DNA from: Siderastrea siderea | Taxonomy: Eukaryota > Cnidaria > Anthozoa > Scleractinia > Rhizangiidae | Length of the DNA: 64,000 bases | Reading direction: 5' to 3' | NCBI GenBank assembly: GCA_964030785.1 | Contig: OZ034971.1 | Span: forward strand, 46,662,078 to 46,726,077 | In this document: one piece after another, positions 1 through 12,117 of the stretch | Layout of the letters: every line of letters starts with the position of its first letter | Position numbering within the stretch: the first letter of the stretch is position 1 | Notes under the pieces: generated by a model | The model's database searches: none | Told to the model about the DNA's origin: nothing | The model's input: the letters and a program-made list of their open reading frames with translations, nothing else | Translations under genes and position numbers: made by a program

Positions 1-77
1 TACATTTATCGCTAAACTTACTTATACAAGGGTCTAAGCTGAAGAAAACATAGAAATAGTAGTATTAAAAAAAAAAA

Positions 78-3000
78 CTACAGAAGATTTCCATATATTT
101 CTTTGCATTCAGGCAGTTTGTTATTTTGGATTGCGATTTCTCTTTGTATATTAAGTTTTTCTTTTAGGAGTGACAGAAAACTTTCGAAGCATAGGTTTTC
201 GTCGTGTAAACATTTACAGAAAATGGAGTATTTCGCAATAAGAAGCGTGTAGTTTAAAGAGTACGAGTGCATCCTTTTGTCAAGAATTCCATATAAAATC
301 ATACTGTTTGATAATGTGATCTTTTCTTTAGTTTTGCTGTACCACCAGTTTTGAAATAAATTCCAAAATAATAAAGTTGAAGAGCAGTGTAAGAACATGT
401 GATCTAAAGAATGTCTGTCAGTGAGACATTGAGGGCATAAATCACTATCCGATATTTTGGCTTTGAAAAGGCTAACTTTTGTTGGAAGGATATTATGAAT
501 AAGTTTATATTGAAACATTGATATCTTTATGTCATTTTTTTATCTGGAAGGGTAATTCGTAAACTTTGTTTAAGATTGCTCGGTTAACACCATACCTCAA
601 AATTTTGCTTTCAGCGGTTGGGGGTAAAAAAACCTTTTTTAACATAGCAGAGTAGACGTTTTTGGTAGAAATTATGTTTGTTTTATGATTTCCATTTTCT
701 GCTGTTTCCCGGGGAGTTCTTTTAATTTTTACTTTCCAGTCATTCGGAATGGAATTGATCAATCCAAAATATAAAGTAAAAGGTGTTTCAAGATGAAATT
801 TCTCAGAGAATTGTTTAAAAGAAAGGAAACTACCGTCATTTTGGAGAAGGTCTTTAATACGTAGAATATTTTTTTCGAACCAATTTTTGTAAAACGGTGT
901 TTTACCCTCGATTTTTAAGTTGCGGTTGTTCCAAATTATTTCGTTATGTAGCGATGTGTTGTTCTGAAAGGTCTGTTTTGTGCTCTGCCAATGTTTTAAG
1001 ACTTCGTGGTAGAAGCTTGGGAGGCGGTTAAGTTTCAGCAAGTTCATATCATAATCGCAGTGTGTTAGAAAAGAGAGTCCTCCATGATGTTCTAATGCGA
1101 TCTCAGGGATTATTTTCCAGGACGCATCAGTATTGGTTTGCAAACGTGGTATCCAAGCAACCTTTAAAGCTTTATTCATGATGTTAAAGTCAGTCATTTT
1201 AAGACCGCCGTGTTTTTTTTTCACCAATGATAGTTGATTTTTTTATCTTTGCAGGCTTTCCATCCCAAATAAAGTCAAAAATCAACTTCTCGATTTCTTT
1301 GATATATTTTTCTGGGATAACAAGAACAGATGCATTGTAGATTAATTTTGAAAGCCCGAAAGTTTTAACAATGTTTATTTTACCGTACAGTGTTAGGTTT
1401 CTTCTCTTCCAACTATTAAGCGTCTTTTCTAAGTTTCGGATTTTCTCTGCGAAGTTTAACTCGTTGGTTTTATTTGTGTCATACGAAAAGAAGATACCAA
1501 GAGCTTTTATTAGGTCCCGCGGCCAACGAAAGCCAAAGGGAGTCTCGGTTTTATTTTTCCATCGACCAAGCCACATTCCCTCAGACTTTGTTGTGTTAAT
1601 TTCTAAACCGGAGAGGTTTTTGAACTTATCAAGTAGAGTTAGTAAGTGGTCAACAGAATCCAGATCCCGAACAAAAACAGTGGTATCATCTGCGTATAGG
1701 GAGACTTTAATTTCTTTCTCACCTACCTTAATGCCTTTTATGCCGGTATCGTTTTTAATTGCTCTTCCGAGTATTTCTATGCCAATTACGAACAATAGTC
1801 CGGACAACGGACAACCTTGTCTAACACCTCGTTCCACTGGAAAGAATTCCGATCCAAATCCATTGTTAAGAACGCAGCTGGAAACATTGTTGTATAAAAT
1901 TTTAACTCAGTTTTTGATGTTCGGCCCGAAATTGAATTTTTCAAGGCAGTTGTTAATAAAGTCCCTTTCAATGGTATCGAAGGCTTTTCTGAAGTCTATA
2001 AATAGGGCGATTCCAGGAATATTGTTTTCTTCTGTGTAGTTCATGATGTCGGAAATTAAACGAACATTTTCACCAATGTACCGGTTTTTGATGTAGCCGG
2101 TCTGATTGGGATTAATTATTCTTGGAAGTACTTTTTCTAACCGTTTTGCAATGACTTTCGTTAATATTTTATAATCAGTATTTAGAAGCGATATTGGTCT
2201 GAGGTTATCGAGTACAGTAGTATCTTTGTTCGGTTTCGGGATGAGTGTTATAATTCCCCGTCTTTGAGATATCGATAGTTTACCGCTATCATAGGCGTAA
2301 TCAAAACGTTGTAACATATCAGTGTGCAGTTCTTCCCAGAAGTGTTTGTAGAATTCTGCTTGTAGCCCATCTGTACCTGGCGATTTTTCATTTTTGAACT
2401 CGTTTAACGCTTTTAAGGACGTTCGCGCCAATTGTTTCTGCGCATCCTTACTGCGCACGCAATTCACTTCGTGATGTCATGCCACGTCATGTATTGAGCG
2501 CGCGCGCTGTTGAAGAAATGTGTAGATATATAGCGCTAGTGGGGACTTTAGTATCTATGCACGGGTTTAACTCTCTTAAATGTTCGGTGACCCCATATCT
2601 TCTTTTGATAGATCACTTTCTTTGTCGATTATCTACGTTTTGTGAAAAATTAAAGAAAATCTGTGTTGTAGAAGTTTGATTTTTTTCAACTTTTCTGCCC
2701 TCGCATCATCGAATTCTACTATTATTGAAGCTGCACGGTGTTCGTTAAAGCCCATCTTAGAGGTTGAGTTTAACTAAAAGGATGACACCGGTTCAAATTA
2801 TTTACCTAACAGACCCACTTAAGTAAAATTTGACTAAGAAAGTGGGTCTATAGCGAATCATTTTAAATATTTGTCAACTAATAAGCACTGAGGCCATGTC
2901 GAGTTACGAGGGCCGATTTGTCAAAATTGGGGTAGTTTTTGACGCGCTTTATTTCGAAAACGAAGTCGGTGACCCCCCAATTTTTTTCCATTTCTGACAT

Positions 3001-3663
3001 AGATAACTCATTATATGACTGTAGCCAAAGTATGAAAAAAAACTGTATTGTAGAAGTTTTTCGCGCGAACGTCCTTAAGCATTCCTCTTGTGTCACTTTT
3101 CCTTCGCACGATAACATGTTGTCATTCTCTAACGGAATGATGTTTTCTTTGAAGTTGCAGAGAGGATCGCTTAAAGTCGAAGATCTTTGCTTATTTGATG
3201 TATAGAGGGTATTATAGAAGCGCATTTGCTCCTGTAGAATTTTGGATTGGTCGTTGGTGAAACTGCCGTCTGAGAGTTTCAATTTTGTGGTTGTCTTTTT
3301 TTCATAATTTCGTTTTTCTAAGCCATAGAAATATCTCGTATTTCGTTCCCCGTGCTCATGCCACCTGACTTTGCTTCTAAGAGTCGTACCATTTGTCTTA
3401 TGCTGCATGATAATTTTTAAGCGGGATCTAGCATGATAGATCTCGTTAATGATTTGTTTGTTATTTGGTTGTTTTTCAGCCTTTTTGTAGAGTTCGTTGA
3501 TTTGGTTTTGGAGGTGAATTTCTGCCGATGTTCTTTTCCTTGCTTTATTTTTCGAGTATTTAATCGTAAAACCTCTTATTTCCATCTTAATTAAATCCCA
3601 TTTGAGTGTTAAGTCTTCGACGTTGTTATATTTTTTTCTGAAGCTGGGAATTTCAGCACGCAA
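78..3663 (-). pseudogene. LINE A ORF2 remnant: reverse transcriptase and C-terminal zinc domain
   Basis: RT landmarks read on the minus strand are KSPGTDGL (about 2,390), TLIPKPNKD, RPISLLN, FIDFRKAFDT (about 1,990), GVRQGCPLS (about 1,825) and the catalytic YADDTT (about 1,690). A zinc-binding tail (CPQC, then HSLDHMFLHC, near 430-375) fits the zf-RVT domain. An in-frame stop lies near 1,904-1,906, the reading frame changes between the RT part and the C-terminal part near 1,200-1,230, and it breaks again near 520-530. The 658-bp insertion splits linker from RT. The protein cannot be made from this copy. Confidence 0.85.
2417..3074. mobile_element. 658-bp TTAA-flanked MITE inserted in LINE A
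   Basis: The LINE frame is cut exactly here. TTAA stands on both sides (2,413-2,416 and 3,075-3,078). The ends are inverted repeats beginning GGACGTTCGCGC on each strand. No transposase is encoded. TTAA duplication is known for piggyBac and Kolobok transposons; the GGAC terminus is unlike the CCY terminus usual for piggyBac. A 1-kb element at 49,484-50,528 begins with a similar GGACGCTCGC terminus, so the two may share a transposase source. Confidence 0.8.
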
Positions 3664-4632
3664 TCTAGAGACATAGATTTCATCTTTAAGAAGCGATTGG
3701 TTAAATTTCCAGAAGCCGGGACCTTTTTTATGCCTCAGCTCATCGGATTTTACGTGTATCAGTGTTGCTGAATGATCTGTTTCGGGTGCGGGTCCTCAGA
3801 AATCACGCTTCTTTGCATGCTTTATTAAACACTGTAGATAGTTTCACCTTGTGCTCTGTGCTCAGTTATGAAAAGACAGAGGTAATGTTCTTGGGGGATA
3901 CAAAGCCAACGACAGAGACGGTCATAACTCTGGCCAACGAGAGACACATTACAGTCAAAAAAGCTATTAAGATATTAGGGTTCATTTTACATATGATCAA
4001 GTTCTTTGGAGAAAGTTAAATTTTGATGAAATTTTAAAATCTATCAGGTAGAGGTTGCATTGTTGGAATTGGAGAAACTTAACAGTGTTTGGACGTTTAC
4101 AGATTGTAAAATCATTTGTAGTTCCAGTTTTTATGTACAGGGCTGGTTTAGTTTTTATACATAAGGACATAGTTAAGGAAGCAAATAAAATTATATTTAA
4201 CTTTATCTGGAAAGGAAAAGATAAACTGAAACGTTCAGCCTTAATAAGTGATGTAGAAACGGTGGTCTATAAGCACCACACTTGGAATCAATTATTAAGA
4301 CACAGCGAATTATGTGTTGCAAAAAACTCGCAGACTCGCAACAAAGTAGCTGGACAATAATTCTTCTGTACTATCTAAGACAAGTTGGTGGCAATTTAAT
4401 GTTAGGTTGTGATTTTAGCGTTAAGAAACTTCCCGTTAACCTACCCAAATTTTAATATATAGATTTAGCCAAGCCTAAAAGCGGAGCTCCCCTTTTTGTT
4501 TTGTTTGTTTGTTTGTTTGTTTGTTTGTCTGTTTGTTTATTGCTGGCAGTTATTAATTTGTGAAAATACTCTCATTCAAGTCGTTAAATTAAAAAAAAAA
4601 AAAGAAAAGAAAAAACAAAAGCAAAAATTCTT

Positions 4633-4706
4633 ATCCTCGCTGAGAGTCGAACCCGGGTCGTCGGCGTTTGAAGTCGGATATTAGTCCACTTGGCCATGAG
4701 CGTTCC
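4633..4706 (-). other. tRNA-like segment with Pol III box motifs (SINE-like)
   Basis: On the minus strand this reads an A-box-like TGGCCAAGTGGA followed about 40 bases later by a B-box-like GGTTCGACTC. The T-arm and acceptor stems do not pair well, so I do not call a functional tRNA. It is more likely the tRNA-derived head of a SINE-like repeat inside the inserted element. Confidence 0.45.
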
Positions 4707-5037
4707 TTGACATTGTCCAAGTTAATTTTAATAGTTATTTCTTTCTTTGTGACAAGCTGCCTATCAGCATGAAAATGCTGGTGTTTTTCCTGGCAAAATG
4801 TGTTGGGAACGCCGTAAAAACCATGGTTGTGGACAGAAAAAACCAAAAAGCACTAGTTCTGCTATATTTGGCGTCGAAACCGCTGCGAAAAGCTGCGAAC
4901 TCAAGCGGTGTTGCCGACCGAGTTCGAACAGAACCGACAAGGCAAATTTGAACTTTTCGCCTGAACTTTATCGCCTAATTTTTTTCGCCTAAATTGAACT
5001 TTTCCCCTTCCACCAAAAAGACAACTTTGTTTTTGAC

Positions 5038-5297
5038 TTTTGTTGTCTTTGCTTGTTTTGCTACAACGCGGGTCAACATGCGATTTCGCGCCAAAAACAC
5101 ATGGGATTCAGCACAGGGTGATATCCAGTGTATGAAGTGTATTGGTAACCTGTGGTGCGGACGGACGAACGGACGTACGTACGGACGGATGGACGGTCAC
5201 GTGACTATTACGTCACTACCAAAATTTCTTGGCTTGATAGGTTGCCAAATTTCCTTAGCAATGGAGCTCCGCTGACGCCCTAGCGCGCTGGCTCCGC
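5038..5297 (+). repeat. Dispersed repeat copy 1 (second copy at 56,487-56,735)
   Basis: About 250 bases starting TGTTGTCTTTGCTTGTTTTG and ending in GCGCGCTGGCTCC match 56,487-56,735 closely in the same orientation. Both include a tetranucleotide run based on CGGA and the motif GGTCACGTGACTATTA. Copy number elsewhere is unknown. Confidence 0.8.
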
Positions 5298-6045
5298 TTT
5301 GAAGAATGTCTTGAAATTTATACTGATATTCTGCAGCAGTAGAAGGACACATTCAAGACATGGATAACAATAAAAGATCTAACATAGTTATATGGAACAA
5401 CAGACACATTCTAATTGAAGGAAAATCAGTTTTTTATCACAGTTTGTTCGATAAAGGAATAATCACGCTTGAAGACTTAATAAGTGATACTAATAAAGTG
5501 CTGATCAAGCAAAACCCAAATGCGTTAACCCTTACACCTCTTGAATGGTTTCAGTTAATACAAATTTTTGATGCCCTACCGACACAATGGCGAACATCCT
5601 TGACATCTTGCGGACCCAAGAGTGGAAAAGCCTTTGTTTTAAACAACTATATAAAACTTCGTTTTAAAAGCCAGGCTGTACAGATCGACAAAGCCTCTTC
5701 AAAGAATATCTACTCGGAAATTCGATCAAGATATGAAACTAATCCAACGGCGCAAGTGAGATTTGAGGAAAAGTACTCTGATGCAGGCTTAGATTGGCAC
5801 GATATCTATAAATTGCCTTTTAGTGTTCTCATAGACACTAAATCTCGAGAATTCCAGTACAAAATATTGAACAGATATTTAACTACAAACTCATTTCATC
5901 ATAAAAATAGGTTTGGCAACTTCACCTTTATGTACATTTTGTTAACGAGAGAGCGAATCCCTTAAGCATTTATTCATTACTTGATCTTTTACTAAGGAAT
6001 TTTGGTTGGACCTTATTAGTTGGTGCAATGAATTGAATATATATA

Positions 6046-7264
6046 TATTATTTGCCGGCCGGGAGGTCCGTATTGAGAAAAACTGTGCCAGAGGTCTTGA
6101 GTACGGCCCGAGGCCGCAGGCCGAGGGCCGTGCTCAAGACCGAGGGCACAGTTTTTCTCAATACGGACCGACCAAGGCCGGCAAATAATATTTTTATTTT
6201 TTTCTTGTTGTTTTTCAAAAGTTAAACGTGTCTTGTTGTTTTCGGAAAGCAACGTTTTGCAAGCGCGCGTAAAATGAACCATGAAATGAAGCCGTTTGTG
6301 ACACCAGAGCAGCAAAATACGCTTTTTTACTCTGTTAAAACTCAGAAATCACAGGAAGCAATATGACTAAAAGAAACCCCTTTATTTTCCCAAATTTCGA
6401 TACATGTAGCTAACTCCTGCTCGATTTACTCAAATGTTTGTCGAAAGGGAAGAGGCGATTTACATTGTACAACCTTCGGTATTTTAACAAGAAATTTTGG
6501 AAAGAAAGTTTTTAACGACAATGTACAAAAAATTTCAGAATTCTAAGTTTCGGAGAACGTTTTAAAGATTTTAAAGGTTTTAAAAACCCATTACAAATTT
6601 TTTGTTATTGACGTTCCGTTGACCGCGGTCAAGATCGGAAAATTCCGCCCGCTCCCGGAACCAATCAGATTGCAGGATTTGGTTCATCTTGCCCGCTCAC
6701 GCGCTGAGAAAAAAATAAATATATATTATTTGCCGGCCGGGAGGTCCGTATTGAGAAAAACTGTGCCAGAGGTCTTGAGCGTGCTCAAGACCGAGGGCAC
6801 AGTTTTTCTCAATACGGACCGACCAAGGCCGGCAAATAATATTTTTATTTTTTCTTGTTGTTTTTCAAAAGTTAAACGTGTCTTGTTGTTTTCGGAAAGC
6901 AACGTTTTGCAAGCGCGCGTAAAATGAACCATGAAACGAAGCCGTTTGTGACACCAGAGCAGCAAAATACGCTTTTTTACTCTGTTAAAACTCAGAAATC
7001 ACAGGAAGCAATATAACTAAAGGAAACCCCTTTATTTTCCCAAATTTCGATACATGTAGCTAACTCTTGCTCGATTTTAATACTCAAATGTTTGTCGAAA
7101 GGGAAGAGGCGATTTACATTGTACAACCTTCGGTATTTTAACAAGAAATTTTGGAAAGAAAGTTTTTAACGACAATGTACAAAAAATTTCAGAATTCTAA
7201 GTTTCGGAGAACGTTTTAAAGATTTTAAAGGTTTTAAAAACCCATTACAAATTTTTTGTTATTG
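6046..7264. repeat. Tandem 0.67-kb repeat units, each opening with a large foldback
   Basis: Unit 1 covers 6,046-6,720. Unit 2 starts at 6,721 and is interrupted at 7,265, resuming at 9,016-9,117. Each unit opens with inverted arms beginning TTATTTGCCGGCCGGGAGG and closing GGCCGGCAAATAA, followed by about 400 bases of shared sequence. Unit 1 has an extra 30 bases at the centre of the foldback (near 6,103-6,131). Unit 1 therefore provides an uninterrupted version of the site into which the Crypton segment went. Confidence 0.85.
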
Positions 7265-9015
7265 CCGCAGAGTGACAACTATGACATCTGTCAATTACAA
7301 CCTCCGCTAAACTCATTCACAAATGTAAAAACACCGCACTTGGCAGTTGGTGTCGTGGCAGACGGTACAAAAACTATTTTTCAATGACGACTAAAAGCAG
7401 CTAAAAGAAACGATCACTTTAACAAAGCTGAAACTGTTCCACGGTTGTGAAAAACGTCTGAAATACCACAGAGTAAATACCGTTCAACTAGTCTGAATCA
7501 GAATCATCACTGATGATGACTCTTCTCTTCTTTTTTGGCTTCGGCGGACTGCCAACTTTCTGACCACCGCCAACGTGGAAAGTGAACGAACAACCCTCGA
7601 TCTTTCCAATAGACGCACCTGAAAAGATGCCTGAAGGTAGTGGCTGTGAAGTTGATGGGACAACAGGCTGTGCTGTAAGAGACAATGCTTTGTTTTCCTC
7701 AGTGGTGCTGACTGTAGAAGTTGAAGATGACCGCATGCTCTGTTGTTGGCTTGTACGACTTAAAACGAGAGACATCTTTCGCTGATGAGAAATGGATGCT
7801 GTTTTATAAGAATCTAGGCTTTTGAGATTCTTATGTCCACTGAGCTGAGCAACATAATTTACCGGGACGTCGGCATCCATTAGGCGAGAAATTGACGTCT
7901 TCCTCACGGAGTGGTTGGTTACGTTGCCGTGTAAACCTGCTCTTGATGCGGCGATTTTCAACATTCTGCCGATTTCATTCTTCCCCAGCGGTCCTCTCGT
8001 GTACCAGATGTTGTCGTTTGGCTTTCGCCGATGATTAATTGCCAAATAGAATGGGGCTTCTGGCTGATTCATGGCTTCTGGACGATGGGATCTGAATTTC
8101 TTGTAATAGCGAACTGGGCAACGCTCGTTATTTGTTGCTTGTGCTGTTGGATTGAATGCACGACTCTGGCCGTCGCCATGGCGCGTCTTTGATCCTCTTT
8201 CGGCCGTCCACACCAGAAGTTCATTTCCCGTCTCAGCGTCTGTCTCCAGAATAATGTCTCCCCACTTTAATTTCCTGCTTTCGTCCCTTGCACGAAAACC
8301 AAAATGGAGGGAAAGGAGCCACCAAACTGTTCTCTGAAGTGCTTCGGGAGTGCCTTCGCCAAACTCACCAGAGCGAAACAGTAAATCCTCCTCTTCTTCG
8401 CTAACTTGTCGTGCCGCTTGGGGGCGGTTTCCTTTGGCATAGACTTCAACAAGCTGCCTTTTCTTGGACAAAAGAACTTCACGGGACTTGGAGAACTCCT
8501 GGTCTTTCATTATGTTCATTTTTGAGTTTTTGTCATTTAAGTAACGTTGGAGACTTCTTTGAAATGATGTTAGGCTACTCGGTTCATACGCACCCCATCT
8601 TTTATGTTGATCTCCATAAAGAACCGGCAAATGAGGACATTTAGCTCGCTTGAAGGTATGTCTTCAATTTCTCTTTCTTCACCAATACTTCGGAAATATC
8701 TTCGCCAAACGTTAAGGTCGTACTGGGTTTTTTTCACTGTATTTTCTGTGCGTTGGCCCAAAATGAAATCTTGTGCGTCCGCTAGCGTAAAATCATCTTG
8801 CTCCTTCTGAAGTTCTGAAACTGGGGTATTTTCTTTGTTCTTGCCATCTTCAAACTCGTCTGGATAATAAAATTCACTCTCGCTATGATAGCTATCGTCA
8901 GAGTCCATTCTTAAGAATTGTTTTGAGTATGTAAACCTGTTTACTGCAAAATTCAATTAGCCTTGCAAAGTTACATAACTGAAACCTTGCTCGTCACGCA
9001 AATTCCCCGCGGCCT
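7265..9015 (-). mobile_element. Crypton-type tyrosine-recombinase transposon
   Basis: This 1.75-kb segment lies inside the second tandem unit: unit 1 reads TTATTG then ACGTTCCG without interruption, while here TTATTG ends at 7,264 and GTTCCG restarts at 9,016. It has no obvious inverted repeats or long target duplication. That fits Cryptons, which integrate by site-specific recombination rather than DDE cut-and-paste. It carries one gene, a tyrosine recombinase, on the minus strand. Confidence 0.75.
7488..8956 (-). pseudogene. Crypton tyrosine recombinase, one frameshift
   Basis: Two minus-strand ORFs (8,956-8,570 and 8,630-7,488) together cover a recombinase of about 480 residues. The first part holds an acidic N-terminus and a core-binding-like region (TQYDLNVWRRYFRS). 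The second begins the SFQRSLQRYL segment and holds the catalytic domain: an Arg in FGFRARDE, the H-x-x-R box in HSVRKTS, and LSGHKNL followed by SYKTAS with the presumed nucleophile Tyr. The family resembles the DUF3504/KCTD1-ZMYM-like Crypton recombinases. A shift near 8,600 separates the two frames. The tail is Ser-rich and ends in basic KPKKKRR and an acidic DDSDSD, a possible nuclear localisation signal. Confidence 0.8.
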
Positions 9016-9117
9016 GTTCCGTTGACCGCGGTCAAGATCGGAAAATTCCGCCCGCTCCCGGAACCAATCAGATTGCAGGATTTGGTTCATCTTGCCCGCT
9101 CACGCGCTGAGAAAAAA
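9016..9117 (+). repeat. Tail of tandem unit 2 beyond the Crypton
   Basis: These 102 bases (starting GTTCCGTTGACCGCGG) are nearly identical to 6,615-6,717 of unit 1. They are the right flank of the Crypton insertion and define its right border. Confidence 0.85.
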
Positions 9118-10224
9118 TAATTAACAATTATCCTGTGAAATCGCGCGGAATATCACCTGATACTTAGCCGACGAGGCCGTAGGCCGAGTTGGCTAAATCA
9201 GGGGATATTCCGCAAGATTGAGCAGGATAATTGTTTTATTATTCAACAAATTCCCATCGACTACCATTTTCAGAACGAGAAAAACTACGGCTCAATGATA
9301 AAAGCGCTAAAAGCTAGCAACACATAAGCTTAAAGCTTAATAAAAATCAAAACAGAACTTCAAGAAATCGAAGTTTACTACCGTTCACTTAAAAAGACTT
9401 ATTTACAAACTCATGTTTGGAAATGACAAGACAAAGGAAAAAAATATTGCTACCTTACCGAGAATAAGTCCTCTTGCTGTGAATTAAGACGGATTCCGCT
9501 CAACGTTCGAGCAATAAGTGCAAAAAATATTTACCAAAAACTACTCTTAGCACGGTAACATTTTAAATGCTATTTGAAACATCTCACTCTAGTTCACTTG
9601 CCCAAGTGACCCCGCGATGAAATTCTCAAGTATTCTCAAGAAAATTAATTTCAAATCTCGTAAAAGTATGCTAAAAACGGGCGCCATTTTGTTTTGAACT
9701 GACATGAAGCGTCTTTTTAATTGAAATGTGGATAACTTCAAATCCAATTTTCTCTCGCGGGGTCAGCTTGGGAGCAAAAGTAACGATAAGTTCTTCTTAT
9801 CTGTTCTCAAAATGTGACAGTGCTGCAAGTATTTTTTTGGTAACTTAATTTTTGCACTTACTGCTCGAACGTTGAGCGGAAATCGTCTTAAAATCTTTTC
9901 AACTTTAGTCTTTACAACTTTCCGTGAGCAAGTGTGCTGCTTCTTTCGCAATAGCATTTTCTTGGTTGAGTTCTCACTATGAAAATTCCAAGTCAACCGC
10001 TGGATATCTTTGTGAGCTGAAGCACATACTTGTTGACATTTTGAGAGCATTTAATCGTGGAAAGTTTCTTCCAGAGAGTTAAAATTTACGGAGAACACTG
10101 CTAAAACTGCCTCGCTTTTCAAAATGGCCACCAAACAAGCAATGAAAGAAAATCTGCAGTGCACTTCCAAAGATGGTCATTTACGTATATCGCAGGGTAT
10201 CTGTCATGTAGGATGACAATTTGT

Positions 10225-10245
<21 letters not shown>
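9118..10245. repeat. Foldback repeat without coding capacity
   Basis: A 120-base head (9,118-9,240) is itself an imperfect palindrome around GATACTTAGCC. The arms TATTATTCAACAAATT (near 9,238) and AATTTGTTGAATAATA (near 10,218) are inverted, and internal arms containing CTCAACGTTCGAGCA recur inverted near 9,500 and 9,870. An ORF at 9,763-10,050 lies inside the palindrome and shows no recognisable domain. I read this as a non-autonomous foldback element. Confidence 0.6.
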
Positions 10246-10246
<1 letters not shown>

Positions 10247-10263
<17 letters not shown>

Positions 10264-11630
10264 GGCGCGCTGGATATCGAATGATAGATAACCAACGAGG
10301 CGCGTAGCGCCGAGTTGGTTATAATCATTTGATATCCAGCAAGCCCGAGTAGAATAATTGTTTTATTAAAAACTTAACCACTATTTAAAAAAAAATCAAG
10401 AAAGAACGGGAAAAATGAGAAAAGAAATTTAAACGGAACGAGAATCGATCACATGACTGAACGAAAAAGGCGCCAAAACCTTGCGAAGTGATGTAGCGTT
10501 TCATTGCAAAGCTGAATGAATCAATGAAAACTGCTCGAAAGTGAACAAAGTAGCACACGTTTTGGAAAAAAACCTTCTAATTATTGGCTCTGAAATATGG
10601 TACATGTTTGATTTTTCCTGAAACATTGTTGTAATCATCGTTCAAAGCGGATTGAAGCTGTACAATTTCACCATATAGCTGCTGGAGTTGAAACTGAACA
10701 AGTTTGTAATCGGCTGTTCGCACAACGGAGCCATCATGTGCATGTTTGATCGAACTGAAGACAGAACAAATTTGAACAGCTGACCTTGAAGAGGTAATTT
10801 CTACGCAGCTAATAAGCACGATTACTGTAGCGAGTACCATTAGAATTCACTATCATAGTTTGTTAAACGCAAAGCGCAAAATGCAGTTGTTCTCAGTTTA
10901 GAGGTTGCGGACGGAATGGTAAAAACAACATTCAAACAACTGGAAAAGCGATTCAACCCCGTTTACATGGCATCCAATTTCTATTTGAGCACTTGGACCT
11001 ATTGGAACACAGAGCTACAACGAGTGCAGGTAAACCAGTGTCAATTTTGCGTGTTAAAGCTGAAAAACAGTCTCACCCTTCCTTCCTTCTTGGCTGTTTG
11101 CAGCTGTATTTTTTTAGTACTTGTTTAGACTGCTTCATGATTTTCGCACCGACTCGCCATGAATGTGTGATAGTTTTTTATTACATGCTTCTGCCCCATT
11201 TCACTGTCTTTTATTTTGTGTCTTGTCTTGATATTTTGAAGTGAAAATCCTTTCTTATAAAACCTACCGTTTTTTAATTTCAATGATCGACGTGACGATC
11301 GATGAAAGAAATTAATTGTAAACACCACGCTTAATGCTTAAATTTCTATTTCTGCACAGTTTCTTCAATCAATTTTGACTTGTGTTAGAGGACGCTGTTG
11401 GTGATGCTTGTTGGTGACGCTGTTGGAATTTCTGCTTAATTTAAATTCGCTACCAAGTCCATTTTTCTCGCTGGGTTGCTCGCGAGGAAAAAACTTTCAG
11501 CTCACTTTGTTGTTGAGTGTTCATTGACCATATTTGGGCGCAGCAGGTATATGAGCTGATAGCCTGGCTCCGTTGAGCCAATCAAAATGCTAGAAATCCA
11601 ATATACCTAGTCCAGTTTTTAATAAATATA
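10247..11630. repeat. 1.4-kb non-autonomous repeat, copy 1
   Basis: It begins with an imperfect palindrome (GAGGGCGCGCTGGATAT near 10,261, closing with GATATCCAGCAAGCCC near 10,330) and continues with sequence that reappears, diverged, at 12,118-13,385. A small minus-strand ORF (10,577-10,840) with a hydrophobic N-terminus has a diverged counterpart at 12,401-12,736. Both share a stretch ending SGKIKHVP. No known domain is visible and I do not call it a gene. A (TA)n tract closes the copy at 11,626-11,649. Confidence 0.6.
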
Positions 11631-11649
11631 TATATATATATATATATAA

Positions 11650-12117
11650 TAGCGTGTGCAATATAGTTACTCATTCGCGTCCTATATCCCCTCTTCGTCC
11701 TGACGGTTGAGGTTAGAAAGCAACCTCGGGCACAGGTAACCAAAGCGTAATATGAGAGTTTGTATGACCTGAAATCCGATCAAAAATAGTCGGCGGTGTG
11801 CCGTCGAAATACATAAAAATCGAAGTAAAGTTAGAAAAACCTTACTTCTTTTGTGTTTGCTCTGTTTTTACCCCATTTCCGAGCTTCTGGAGGCCGTTTT
11901 GGGCCATCTTCTGACTCGTCTTTAGTACGTGACGTGAAGACGTGTCACAAATTCATTTGCTTTGCCTTTAGACAGTGCCAAACAGGAGCCATAATCGGGG
12001 ACGGAGACCGTAAGCGCGGGTTCCACGCGGCCCCATCGAAAAAGACAAATGTGCTATTTTTAGAGAAAATTGCGTCACCCTCGACGTCATAAACGCACGT
12101 GGGTACACGCAAATTTG
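11650..12117. other. Non-coding spacer with shared inverted fragment
   Basis: No gene is visible. The stretch near 12,030-12,075 (CCCCATCGAAAAAGACAAAT) is repeated inverted near 14,222-14,270, and the stretch near 11,975-12,020 is repeated inverted near 20,080-20,130. These look like pieces of a dispersed repeat with inverted arms. Confidence 0.45.

Larger units (their letters stand above)
1..3745 (-). mobile_element. Tx1/L1-type non-LTR retrotransposon (LINE A), 5'-truncated and decayed
   Basis: Minus-strand open pieces give, in order, the linker after the endonuclease domain (3,745-3,070), reverse transcriptase (2,412-1,200), the C-terminal region (1,227-532) and a zinc-knuckle end (518-78). 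The element is interrupted at 2,417-3,074 by a 658-bp insertion. The 5' end stops near 3,745, within what looks like the end of the endonuclease domain, so the copy is truncated. No clear 3' tail is visible and it may run off the left edge. The RT motif style (KSPGTDG, YADDTT) is typical of the L1/Tx1 group; the exact clade is inference. Confidence 0.85.
4455..5300. mobile_element. Inverted-end repeat element inserted in LINE B
   Basis: The LINE B protein is interrupted between about 4,455 and 5,300. The insert has inverted ends of the type AAAGCGGAGC, contains a (GTTT)n stretch near 4,500-4,540, a tRNA-like segment at 4,633-4,706 and a GGAC-type microsatellite near 5,158-5,196. Its last 260 bases recur at 56,487-56,735, which confirms a dispersed family. 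No target duplication could be fixed exactly. Confidence 0.6.
3746..6040 (+). mobile_element. Second Tx1/L1-type LINE fragment (LINE B), opposite strand, interrupted
   Basis: On the plus strand, LINE-type RT-connection and C-terminal residues appear at 3,762-4,450 (for example a segment ending LTVFGRLQIVKSF followed by FNFIWKGK) and resume at 5,300-5,965 (NIVIWNNRHILIEGKS, QFQYKILNRYL-like end). Zinc-knuckle-like residues run on to about 6,040 across a frameshift. The upstream RT catalytic core is absent. The two halves read as one protein split by the insertion at about 4,455-5,300. Several frameshifts and stops make it a dead fragment. Confidence 0.75.

Noticed and set aside
1371..2039. Plus-strand ORF of 222 codons over the LINE
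   Set aside because: Antisense shadow of the reverse transcriptase frame.
4633..4706. Functional tRNA gene
   Set aside because: A and B boxes are present but the acceptor and T-arm stems do not pair and it lies in a dispersed repeat.
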